From Prochloraceae cyanobacterium PL24a_bin.78 (GTDB lineage Bacteria > Cyanobacteriota > Cyanobacteriia > Cyanobacteriales > JANQIW01): DNA of 48,344 nt. Made by a program: the position numbers and the translations under genes. The stretch is from the NCBI GenBank assembly GCA_028281945.1, contig JANQIW010000129.1, positions 1-48,344 of the forward strand, given 5' to 3'. The notes beneath the pieces are model-generated. The model was not told where the DNA came from. It worked only from the letters and a program-made list of their open reading frames with translations, and did not search any database. Positions 41,797 to 48,344 of the stretch are shown here, in pieces; positions within the stretch are counted from its first letter, which is position 1; every line of letters begins with the position of its first letter.

Positions 41797-42252
41797 TTAG
41801 TTTATTTCTAGTTTATCCAGTAGTTCAATTAGGCGATCGTGATTGTGAAGATAGAGATATCCTATCAATGTTTCTAAACTTGTCGCTTGTTGATAAACCT
41901 CAGCAGATAAACGCCGAGGCTTTTTTTTTGCTGCATTTCTGCCACGACGAATAATTTCTTTTTCTTCATCACTAAGGTAAGGTTGAAGAATCGTTAGATT
42001 TGCTGCTTGAGTTTCTGCTCTAACTTTTGCTACTACTTGGTGATGATAATTAGAAATTCGCTTTGGGGGCAAAAGATAAATAGAACGAACATACAATTCA
42101 TAAACGGCATCGCCAAGATATGCTAATGATGTTGGTGAAAGTTGCTTGATTTGTGAAGCAGAATCAGTAGTATTAAAATTGGGCTTGACTGATATTTTCA
42201 CTCTATCTTGGGGATTAAATTTAGATAAAATCGCTCGATGGAATTGATTCAA
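41797..42252 (-). CDS. mrnC: Mini-ribonuclease III
   Basis: Mini-III, an RNase III catalytic domain without a dsRNA-binding domain, which matures 23S rRNA in Bacillus. The core SPTSLAYLGDAVYELYVRSI holds the metal-binding Asp and Glu, and the C-terminal AEVYQQATSLETLIGYLYLH completes the fold. The frame opens at TTG 42252; GTG 42201 is another possible start that would remove 17 residues, and neither has a strong ribosome binding site. It sits upstream of rlmB on the same strand, 38 bases away, fitting rRNA processing. Confidence 0.9.
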   Translation of the reverse strand: MNQFHRAILSKFNPQDRVKISVKPNFNTTDSASQIKQLSPTSLAYLGDAVYELYVRSIYLLPPKRISNYHHQVVAKVRAETQAANLTILQPYLSDEEKEIIRRGRNAAKKKPRRLSAEVYQQATSLETLIGYLYLHNHDRLIELLDKLEIN

Positions 42253-42269
42253 AACTTAATGGGCAAACT

Positions 42270-42647
42270 TTATTTGCTTTTAATTTTTTCCATGGCAACT
42301 TCAACAGAAGTCTCTAAGGATAGAAATTTTTCTAAGCGAACTAGCTTTACTGTTTGAGTTACACGAGGATTAGCTACCATGTGGAAACTTCCACCTTCAT
42401 TTTGAGCTTTTTTCACTATTTGTACTAAAGCCCCTAAACCAGAACTATCAATAAAATCTATTTTTGATAGATCCATGATGATATTTTTTGGTCCTTTGTC
42501 AATAAAATTAATAATCACCTTACGAAATGTAGGTTCGGAAAAAGCATCTAAGAGACCTGTTAGTCGAAATAATTGATAATTCTCTTTTACTTCACGAGTA
42601 CCTCTTAGACTGACGGTTAAGTTTATTTCTTCTGGAATAATTCCCAC
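42270..42647 (-). CDS. STAS-domain anti-sigma factor antagonist-like protein
   Basis: A 125-residue STAS protein. The core IIMDLSKIDFIDSSGLGALV (about residues 69-88) carries the phosphorylatable Ser of SpoIIAA-type antagonists, and LRGTREVKENYQLFRLTGLL is a cyanobacterium-typical lead-in. The frame opens at GTG 42647 with AGAG adjacent, so the exact start is uncertain. Partner kinase or phosphatase genes are not in the window. It probably belongs to a partner-switching stress or sigma regulatory circuit and may be co-transcribed with mrnC, 17 bases downstream. Confidence 0.85.
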   Translation of the reverse strand: MGIIPEEINLTVSLRGTREVKENYQLFRLTGLLDAFSEPTFRKVIINFIDKGPKNIIMDLSKIDFIDSSGLGALVQIVKKAQNEGGSFHMVANPRVTQTVKLVRLEKFLSLETSVEVAMEKIKSK

Positions 42648-42720
42648 CTCTATTGTTAAAATTTTCTGGTCGATTGCTCATTTTAACACAGGTTTTAATT
42701 TTCCTTGGAAATTTTAATGT

Positions 42721-43866
42721 TTAGCTTGAAGTTTTTTCTCTCATTAATTTTACAAATTTATCGAATAAATAATCGGCATCATGAGGTCCTGGACTAGCTT
42801 CTGGGTGATATTGTACTGAGAAAAATGGTAATTTTTTATGTTGTATTCCAGCTACTGTTTGATCGTTTAAATTTAGATGAGTTATTTCTACCTCATTGGT
42901 TAAAGATTTAGAATCTACAGCAAAACCATGATTTTGACTTGTTATTTCAACTTTTTGTTGTAATCCTGCGGGTTGATTTAAGCCTCGATGCCCAAATTTA
43001 AGTTTAAAAGTTTCTGCTCCTAGTGATAAACTCAAAATTTGATGCCCCATACATATACCAAAAGTGGGTTTTTCGGCTTTTAATAGTTCTTTAGTTGTCT
43101 CGATCCCATCTAATACTGCGGCGGGATCTCCTGGTCCATTGGAAAGGAAAATGCCATCAGGATTGTATTTGAGAATTTCTGCTGCTGGAGTATTGGCTGG
43201 AACTACAATTACTCGACAACCATAACTGGCTAAACGACGAAGAATATTACGCTTGATTCCAAAGTCAATTGCGACTACTGTAAGGTTTTGACCAATTTGA
43301 GAATTTTCTACTGGTCTAAATTCCCAATGAGAATTGGTGGGATCGCTCCATTCATAGACTTCTTTGGTAGTGACTTCTTTAACTAAATTTAAACCAGTCA
43401 TTTTTGGGGCGGCTTGAACTTTTTTTAGTAATTCTTCAGGATCAAGAATTTCAGTGGAAATTGCCCCATTCATGGCTCCGGAGTTACGAATTTTACGTGT
43501 TATTTCTCGAGTATCGATACCGTAAATTCCTGGGATTTTGTAGGTGTTGAGGTAGTCAGGAAGGGATTGGGTGGAACGCCAATTACTAGGGCGATAAGTG
43601 ATATTACGAGCAATTGCTCCTCTGACTTGAGGATGTGATGATTCTTCGTCTTCTGGGTTGACACCGGTATTTCCTAATTCTGGATAGGTAAATAGGACAA
43701 TTTGTCCGCTGTAACTAGGATCTGTTAATACTTCTTGATAGCCGGTAATGCCTGTGTTAAATACTACTTCACCTATAACTGTTCCTGTGGCTCCAAATGA
43801 CCAACCATGGTAAGAAGTACCATCTTCTAGGGATAATAAAGCTGGTTTAGCTTGTGTAAGAGACAT
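42721..43866 (-). CDS. carA: Carbamoyl-phosphate synthase small subunit
   Basis: CarA, the glutaminase subunit of carbamoyl-phosphate synthase, feeding ammonia to CarB for arginine and pyrimidine synthesis. N-terminal landmarks are [20 protein letters not shown] and [20 protein letters not shown]. The class I amidotransferase half has the Cys nucleophile in [17 protein letters not shown] and the His-Glu pair in [13 protein letters not shown]. The 381-residue length is normal. carB is not in the window, which is common in cyanobacteria. Confidence 0.96.
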   Translation of the reverse strand: MSLTQAKPALLSLEDGTSYHGWSFGATGTVIGEVVFNTGITGYQEVLTDPSYSGQIVLFTYPELGNTGVNPEDEESSHPQVRGAIARNITYRPSNWRSTQSLPDYLNTYKIPGIYGIDTREITRKIRNSGAMNGAISTEILDPEELLKKVQAAPKMTGLNLVKEVTTKEVYEWSDPTNSHWEFRPVENSQIGQNLTVVAIDFGIKRNILRRLASYGCRVIVVPANTPAAEILKYNPDGIFLSNGPGDPAAVLDGIETTKELLKAEKPTFGICMGHQILSLSLGAETFKLKFGHRGLNQPAGLQQKVEITSQNHGFAVDSKSLTNEVEITHLNLNDQTVAGIQHKKLPFFSVQYHPEASPGPHDADYLFDKFVKLMREKTSS

Positions 43867-44065
43867 AAGGGTTTGTTCTATAACTTTTAATTTTAGTTCG
43901 AGTTAGTTGGAATTTTCTCTATAACTTTTAGCTTACGATGGAAAATTGGGGCTATTGTTAAATCTTTATTTTGAAAAAAGAAACTGATCTGGTTATAACC
44001 TTTGAGATTCAAGGGAGTCTTATTAATGGTTGGGATAAACTAGATAAAGCATATGTAAATTACAG

Positions 44066-44170
44066 CCGCCTATTGGTAAATATAATTAATTACTATTAAT
44101 AATTGCGATTTTTTGTTTCGTAATTTATACCTAGGTTTTAGGCGGTAGTGTTATTAAACCCTAAAGGGTT
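44066..44170. promoter_or_regulatory. Inverted repeat and small hairpin upstream of the acidic HTH protein gene
   Basis: CCGCCTA (44066-44072) and TAGGCGG (44139-44145) are exact 7-bp inverted repeats about 66 bases apart, with further short pairings (GGTA/TACC) inside. A second palindrome, AACCCTAAAGGGTT, lies at 44156-44169, 16 bases before ATG 44186. In the 319-base gap 43867-44185 these are the only structures seen. Confidence 0.45.
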
Positions 44171-44185
44171 AAGAAATAATTTATT

Positions 44186-45643
44186 ATGAGTCCTAGAAAA
44201 TTATCTGATGCCTCCAGAGAAGAGATTATCAGTCTCTATCGTCAAACTGATGAAACCATTTCCAGTTTAGCCCAACGTTTTGGGGTGAGTAGTTCTACCA
44301 TTAGTCGTTTACTAAAAAGTAGTATTTCTGAATCTGAGTATGATAATTTAATTCAGCAAAAGCGTGGTTTGAAGGTTTCTTCTGCTAGCAATAATTCTCT
44401 TTTTGAGTTTGATGATTTATCCTCAAATGAGGATAATAATGATTCTTGGGAGATCTCTTCTACTTCTACTTCTACTTCTACTCTGCGTCGTCGTCGTCGT
44501 CGCTCTTCTGCTTCTGTTGATAATTCCGATGATTCTGGTTCAGAACTTGAAATTTTAGATTCTCCTTCTTCTGTTTCTGAGGTGGATACTCTTGATGATT
44601 CACAACCTCAATTTGAAATACTTGATGATACGGATACTCCTTTTCCTTGGAATAGATCTTCTTCTGTAGATGATTCATCTGTAGATAATTCTCCTATAGA
44701 TGATTCTTCTGTGGATGATTTTCCTCGTTCTTCTCTTGAAATTCTTCCTTCTGATTCTCCTGATTTGGGGAATGATGAAGATAAGGAACTTGATATAATT
44801 GATGATTTTGAAGGCTTTCCTTCTTTATCTAAAGATACTAGTTATACACAAAAACAAGGTTTTGAATTTTTAGACGATGATTCATCTGAAAATAATTTGG
44901 ATTATTACTATTCACAAAATATTGATTCTCCTGACACAAGCCTTGAAAATACTAATGATGAAGATGAGGATCATATTCAGAGTCTGGAAAATACTAATGA
45001 TGAGTATGAGGAATCTAATAAAGAGTTTGAATTTATTAATGATGAGTATGAGAATCCAAGTCAGAATCTTGATAATAATCCTAAGGAAAATGTTAGTGAT
45101 GATGATGTTAATCTCGAACAACTAGAGATGTTTACTCTTCAAGAAATGTTTTCTGAAGAAATAGATAATTTTGATGATGATAAGGATAAGAAAACTCATT
45201 TTGTAAGTTTCTCAGATCGGGATGAATGGGATGAAGAAACTCAATGGGAGGAAGAAACTCCCTTGTTCGATGAAACTCAATGGAATGATGAACAAGAAAA
45301 TGTCTCTATTTCTAATAATAAACCTAAAAATACTACGGTTAAAATCTTTCCCATATCTGAGGCTTCTTTCCCTAATACTTGCTATTTAGTAATCGATCGA
45401 GGTTCTGAGTTAATGACTCTACCTTTGAAAGACTTTAGTGATTTAGGAAATATTCCTCGTGAAGAATTTGGGGAGAATACTTTACCTGTTTTTGATAACC
45501 ATAAAGTTGCACGTCGTTTTTCTAATCGTCGTGGGAGAGTTATTAAAGTTCCTAATGGTGAAATCCTGAAAAAAACTTCTTCTCATCTACAAGCTAAAGG
45601 TATTACTAGAGTTTTAATGGATGGAAAAGTGTATTCTTTATGA
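44186..45643 (+). CDS. HTH protein with long acidic disordered tract, unknown function
   Basis: A 485-residue cyanobacterial protein. Residues 1-45 form a transposase/Fis-like helix-turn-helix (KLSDASREEIISLYRQTDET then LAQRFGVSSSTISRLLKSS). Residues ~60-370 are low complexity, rich in Asp, Ser, Glu and Asn, with short Arg runs (LRRRRRRSSASV) and repeated SLENTNDE and DEYE segments. The last ~110 residues form a folded domain (TCYLVIDRGSELMTLPLKDF to GKVYSL). A DNA-binding head and folded tail joined by a highly negative linker suggest a regulator or nucleoid-associated protein. The linker length is likely variable between strains. Not seen as part of an operon. Confidence 0.75.
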   Translation: MSPRKLSDASREEIISLYRQTDETISSLAQRFGVSSSTISRLLKSSISESEYDNLIQQKRGLKVSSASNNSLFEFDDLSSNEDNNDSWEISSTSTSTSTLRRRRRRSSASVDNSDDSGSELEILDSPSSVSEVDTLDDSQPQFEILDDTDTPFPWNRSSSVDDSSVDNSPIDDSSVDDFPRSSLEILPSDSPDLGNDEDKELDIIDDFEGFPSLSKDTSYTQKQGFEFLDDDSSENNLDYYYSQNIDSPDTSLENTNDEDEDHIQSLENTNDEYEESNKEFEFINDEYENPSQNLDNNPKENVSDDDVNLEQLEMFTLQEMFSEEIDNFDDDKDKKTHFVSFSDRDEWDEETQWEEETPLFDETQWNDEQENVSISNNKPKNTTVKIFPISEASFPNTCYLVIDRGSELMTLPLKDFSDLGNIPREEFGENTLPVFDNHKVARRFSNRRGRVIKVPNGEILKKTSSHLQAKGITRVLMDGKVYSL

Positions 45644-45823
45644 TTTCTTTGAGATTGATATTTCTCTTGTTGCAAAGAGTAAACCAATATTAGTTTTGGT
45701 TTGGTTTTGATAAGTTTTATTGCTATAATTTCAATTTTTTAAAAATTAAAATAAAATAAAGAAATTAGGGCAACTACCTCATTTTATGCTTTTGAGGATT
45801 ATTAAATATGGATCTACATTTTG

Positions 45824-45962
45824 TATAATACTAAAAAAATACAAATTGTGGGAAGCTATGGTGAATCAAAAGTATTTGGCTAGATGGATTGGTTAAGGCT
45901 ATTTCTCTCCTTTATGGCTAAGACATAATTAATTGTCTCAGCAGCTTTTAGGCTGTTTTTTC
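45824..45962 (+). ncRNA. Candidate small RNA or leader with a 13-codon ORF
   Basis: Within the 518-base gap 45644-46161, a TATAAT (45824-45829) is followed by about 110 bases and a terminator-like hairpin: CAGC (45942-45945), TTTTAG, GCTG (45952-45955) and TTTTTT. A second hairpin AGACA (45921-45925)/TGTCT (45934-45938) precedes it. ATG 45858 opens MVNQKYLARWIG, stopping at 45896. A good -35 box is not obvious. The unit is consistent with a small RNA or small peptide transcript. The rest of the gap shows nothing recognisable. Confidence 0.35.
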
Positions 45963-46161
45963 ATTCCCGAATAAAACCCACAAGCTAGACATAAGTAAAG
46001 GGTTTTTCAGTTTAATGGATTTTAAACTCTTGTTGGCTATCAAGCTATATTCTTATTTTAAATCCTTAATCTTTTACTTATTATTCTAAATATATTTTTC
46101 TTTTATTTGCTAAAAATGAGATCAAGCTCAATTATTTTTTGCTTAAAGAGCTAGGATAAAA

Positions 46162-47058
46162 ATGAAAATTAACTATTTACTTAGACTTTATGAACAAGGA
46201 TTTAGAGATTTTAGTAAATCCAATCTCTCAGGAGAAGATTTGAGTAGGATATTACTTATTTCTGTTAATTTGAAGGATTCCAATTTGATGGGAATTAATT
46301 TGAATCATGCTTTTTTGACTAATTCTAATTTGAGTGGTGCTAGTCTCAATTGGGCTAATCTTAGTTGTGCTAAACTTAGCAATGCTAGGCTGGAAAAGGC
46401 AGATTTGACTAAAGCTAATCTCCAAGGGGCTTTTATGGTTCGATCGCGTTTATTACAAGCTAAACTTAGTGGGGCAAATTTATCTCATACTAATTTGAGA
46501 AAGGCTAATTTGTGGGCGGCTAACCTTTGTGGAGCTTCTTTACATCGGGTTAATTTACGTAATTCTAACTTAACTGATGTTAATTTTAATTGGGCTAATC
46601 TTAATGAAGCTAGATTATCTTGTGCTAGATTATATCGTTCTTCTTTTTATGAGGCTAATTTAAGTAATACTTTCCTGAAACAAGCTGATTTAACACAGGC
46701 TAACTTGATGAATGCTAATCTTTCTAAGGCTCGTTTGAGTGGTTCTAATCTTTCTTTGACTAATTTAAGTGGTGCAAATCTCAGAGGTGCTCGTCTTTGC
46801 AATGTGAATTTATGCGGTGCTAATCTCACTGGTGCTGATTTTTCTGATGCTTCTTTGGAATCGGCAAATCTCACTGGTGCAATTTTGAAAAATACTAATT
46901 TTTCTAATGCTAATCTCTCTGGGGCAATTCTGGAGAATACTAATGTTGATGATGCTTTATTCAATGATACTGTTTTGCCTCGCTCTTTAGGTGATCATGC
47001 CATTAGTCTTTTTTGTGCTCCTTCTAGAACTAGTTTTAGAACTATGATTTTTGTTTGA
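46162..47058 (+). CDS. Pentapeptide-repeat protein
   Basis: A 298-residue protein built almost entirely of A(N/D)LxX pentapeptides from about residue 18 to 275 (for example LSGANLSHTNLRKANLWAAN), which should fold as a right-handed quadrilateral beta-helix. Cyanobacteria carry many such proteins, most of unknown role. No transmembrane segment or catalytic domain. AGGAT sits about 6 bases before the ATG. The C-terminal ~25 residues leave the repeat (LGDHAISLFCAPSRTSFRTM). No DNA-gyrase-mimic features were looked for beyond the repeat. Confidence 0.93.
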   Translation: MKINYLLRLYEQGFRDFSKSNLSGEDLSRILLISVNLKDSNLMGINLNHAFLTNSNLSGASLNWANLSCAKLSNARLEKADLTKANLQGAFMVRSRLLQAKLSGANLSHTNLRKANLWAANLCGASLHRVNLRNSNLTDVNFNWANLNEARLSCARLYRSSFYEANLSNTFLKQADLTQANLMNANLSKARLSGSNLSLTNLSGANLRGARLCNVNLCGANLTGADFSDASLESANLTGAILKNTNFSNANLSGAILENTNVDDALFNDTVLPRSLGDHAISLFCAPSRTSFRTMIFV

Positions 47059-47147
47059 ATCGGGTTTATATTTATTTTTTATTGTTCCTTAGTTTTTCTT
47101 TATTTGTTTTGTTCCTATAAATTTTTTATTTTTACAGTGATTTAATT

Positions 47148-47474
47148 ATGGATCATAATCCTATTTATGGTGTTGTTCTTGTAACGGTTGGTTCTCAGAA
47201 TGAAAGTGAGTATATCGCTAAGACTTTGATAGATTCTGGGTTGGCGGCTTGTGTGAGTATGACTCAAGTTAATTCACTCTATCTCTGGCAAGGTAAGGTT
47301 GAGCAGGATAATGAGTGGCAGTTAATAATTAAATCTAAGTTGTCTGTTTTTTCAAGTCTGGAATCTAAGATTAAGGAGTTGCATTCCTATGATGAACCGG
47401 AAATTATTGTGCTTCCGATTATTAATGGTTCTCAATCTTATCTGAATTGGATTGGAGATAATGTTATTTCTTGA
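47148..47474 (+). CDS. cutA: Divalent cation tolerance protein CutA
   Basis: A 108-residue CutA1-family protein, a trimeric ferredoxin-like fold. Landmarks are VLVTVGSQNESEYIAKTLID, LAACVSMTQVNSLYLWQGKV, and the C-terminal ELHSYDEPEIIVLPIINGSQ with YLNWI, matching the family exactly. Despite the name, the physiological role is unsettled; copper tolerance in E. coli and signalling or metal roles elsewhere have been proposed. A single gene between unrelated neighbours. Confidence 0.93.
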   Translation: MDHNPIYGVVLVTVGSQNESEYIAKTLIDSGLAACVSMTQVNSLYLWQGKVEQDNEWQLIIKSKLSVFSSLESKIKELHSYDEPEIIVLPIINGSQSYLNWIGDNVIS

Positions 47475-47570
47475 TTAACTTGAGAATTAATTTGGTATTT
47501 TCTAGATGAATTTTCTATCTGATTTTCAGTTACAATAGATATATATTGGGATTAAGTTAGGTGGAAAATC

Positions 47571-47984
47571 ATGACGAATATTACTGATAGCCAATTTCAA
47601 GAGTTAAAGGGTTTGATTCTGGAAATAAAAGGAGATATTAAAAGACTTGATGAAAAGATTACTGGGGTTGAGGGTAAATTATCTTCAGAAATCAAGGGGG
47701 TTGAGGGTAAATTATCTTCAGAAATCAAGGGAGTTGAGGGTAAATTATCCTCAGAAATCAAGGGAGTTGAGGGTAAATTATCCTCAGAAATTAAAAGGGT
47801 TGAAGAAAATCTAACAACTAAAATTGAAAAAGTTGAAGAAACATTAGGGGCAAAATTTGATGGGTTGGATAAAAGATTGAGTAATGAGGAATTTATTAGT
47901 AGAGTTGCTTTTACTGGTATTGTAGTATCAGTTTCGGCAGGTTTGATTAAATTACTATTTTTTATTCCCGGTGGTAATCCTTGA
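47571..47984 (+). CDS. Coiled-coil protein with 11-residue repeats and C-terminal membrane helix
   Basis: A 137-residue protein. Residues 8-105 are a continuous predicted coiled coil; residues 32-75 are four almost identical 11-residue units, GVEGKLSSEIK, and flanking sequence diverges from the same pattern (RVEENLTTKIE, KVEETLGAKFD). A single membrane helix follows (VAFTGIVVSVSAGLIKLLFF, about 111-130) and the tail is short. This resembles small cyanobacterial tail-anchored coiled-coil proteins of unknown function. AGGTGG lies 10 bases before the ATG. Confidence 0.75.
   Translation: MTNITDSQFQELKGLILEIKGDIKRLDEKITGVEGKLSSEIKGVEGKLSSEIKGVEGKLSSEIKGVEGKLSSEIKRVEENLTTKIEKVEETLGAKFDGLDKRLSNEEFISRVAFTGIVVSVSAGLIKLLFFIPGGNP
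47664..47795 (+). repeat. Four tandem 33-bp in-frame repeats
   Basis: Four consecutive 33-base units within the coiled-coil gene. Units 1 and 2 are identical (with TCTTCA), while 3 and 4 share a different form (TCCTCA), pointing to recent stepwise duplication. The unit length keeps frame and heptad-like register. Confidence 0.9.
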
Positions 47985-48025
47985 AGATGGATATTCTCTT
48001 TGGAATATTATATTCAAAGAATCAA

Positions 48026-48246
48026 TTATCCCTTATCCATAGCCATAGCTACTTCCAAACGATGAGCTAAATCTAGAATATTATTCTTTTTAGCAAGTTG
48101 ATTAATCCAGTCAGTCGGAATACTTTCAAAACCGTAATAAATACCAGCCAAACCTCCAGCTACAGCGGCAACAGTATCCGTATCGTCTCCTAAATTTACC
48201 GCCTTTAAAACAGCATCACCATAGTTATCAGTGTTGAGAAAACACC
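48026..48246 (-). pseudogene. ADP-ribosylglycohydrolase, C-terminal remnant
   Basis: The minus strand encodes CFLNTDNYGDAVLKAVNLGD then DTDTVAAVAGGLAGIYYGFE and SIPTDWINQLAKKNN, the C-terminal third of a DraG-like ADP-ribosylglycohydrolase; GDDTDT is the family's metal-binding motif. Just upstream of Cys-Phe the family sequence (usually a Trp at the next position) ends, and unrelated DNA begins at about 48247. The remaining ~230 N-terminal residues are not present before the window end. The open frame continues into the foreign DNA to an ATG at 48295, but that extension has no family resemblance. Confidence 0.7.
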
Positions 48247-48344
48247 CTGAAAGGGTGACAATCCGCTTAAAAGCCTTACAAGGCAATAGTTTCAAGGATT
48301 GAGTGCACTATTCGTTTCTATGGCTTATTGAGAATACCTTGATA
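48247..48344. mobile_element. Possible mobile-element end interrupting the glycohydrolase gene
   Basis: At about 48247 the coding homology of the glycohydrolase stops abruptly and a stretch with short inverted repeats begins: CACCCT/AGGGTG (48243-48257) and GCCTT/AAGGC (48274-48285). The style is that of an insertion-sequence terminus, but no transposase lies inside the window and no family could be named. The element, if real, continues beyond the right edge. Confidence 0.4.

Noticed and set aside
44478-45125. Open frames on both strands inside the acidic protein gene
   Set aside because: Low-complexity shadows (KILMMKMRI and similar) caused by the repetitive Asp/Ser/Asn codons of the real gene.
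46647-46964. Minus-strand open frame of 105 codons
   Set aside because: Lies antisense to the pentapeptide gene, and its repetitive Leu/Ala/Arg sequence is a reflection of that repeat.
47664-47795. Regular 33-bp direct repeats, CRISPR-like at first sight
   Set aside because: The units are directly adjacent with no spacers, are in frame, and encode an 11-residue coiled-coil unit.
48243-48344. Possible CRISPR repeat at the window end
   Set aside because: Only short hairpins are present and no second copy of any ~36-base unit is seen; a mobile-element end fits better.

Overview
The window is a piece of an AT-rich cyanobacterial chromosome. The lineage markers are psbQ (CyanoQ lipoprotein), chlB (dark protochlorophyllide reductase), ycf39 followed by an NAD kinase, cyanobacterial small families (DUF2949, DUF1816, DUF2256), an atypical NblR-like response regulator, one HIP1 octamer (GCGATCGC at 9268) and many CGATCG variants. 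Base composition and G-rich short tandem repeats would fit a Cyanobacterium/Geminocystis-type unicellular strain, but that assignment is inference. No rRNA, tRNA or CRISPR array was recognised.

Layout. 1-3.3 kb: alpha/beta hydrolase without the usual nucleophile, psbQ, a short adenylate kinase and RNase PH. 3.4-5.6 kb: accessory patch on the minus strand, with two membrane proteins that share a Gly/Asn motif, a frameshifted small gene, and an antitoxin whose Doc-like toxin is cut to 16 codons. 5.8-9.5 kb: glutathionyl-hydroquinone-reductase-like GST, chlB, a tocopherol-type methyltransferase. 9.6-11 kb: orphan antitoxin-like gene, a complete higBA pair, VanZ-like protein. 11-15.3 kb: aroC, ycf39, nadK, response regulator. 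15.3-20.5 kb: a 965-base AT-rich gap, DUF2949, nucleoside hydrolase, two membrane proteins, and a DICT-type histidine kinase lacking its phospho-acceptor histidine. 20.6-28.8 kb: small ORFs, trmJ, a class A beta-lactamase-like protein, fatty acid hydroxylase, cell-wall amidase, glycosyltransferase and a lipoprotein. 28.9-34.4 kb: two tandem paralogues of unknown function, Uma2 nuclease, methyltransferase, and a second histidine kinase that keeps the histidine but has a decayed ATP site. 34.4-40 kb: broken ORF, lipase, a 51-residue DUF2256 gene, isoaspartyl peptidase, an AAA-like ATPase with an N-terminal HTH-like region, a hydrolase. 40.5-43.9 kb: minus-strand run DUF1816, rlmB, mrnC, STAS protein, carA. 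44.2-48.3 kb: HTH protein with a very long acidic tract, candidate small RNA, pentapeptide-repeat protein, cutA, a coiled-coil membrane protein with expanding 33-bp repeats, and an ADP-ribosylglycohydrolase cut by what looks like the end of a mobile element.

Most genes are single-gene units of housekeeping or photosynthetic type; the accessory material is small toxin-antitoxin debris plus a dispersed intergenic repeat. The observations most worth following are: (1) the 3.4-4.7 kb pair, where one gene ends and the next begins with the same short Gly/Asn motif, an arrangement like amyloid-type signalling pairs; (2) three two-component proteins with complementary defects (no His, no ATP site, no receiver acid pair); (3) a composite dispersed repeat present in five copies.
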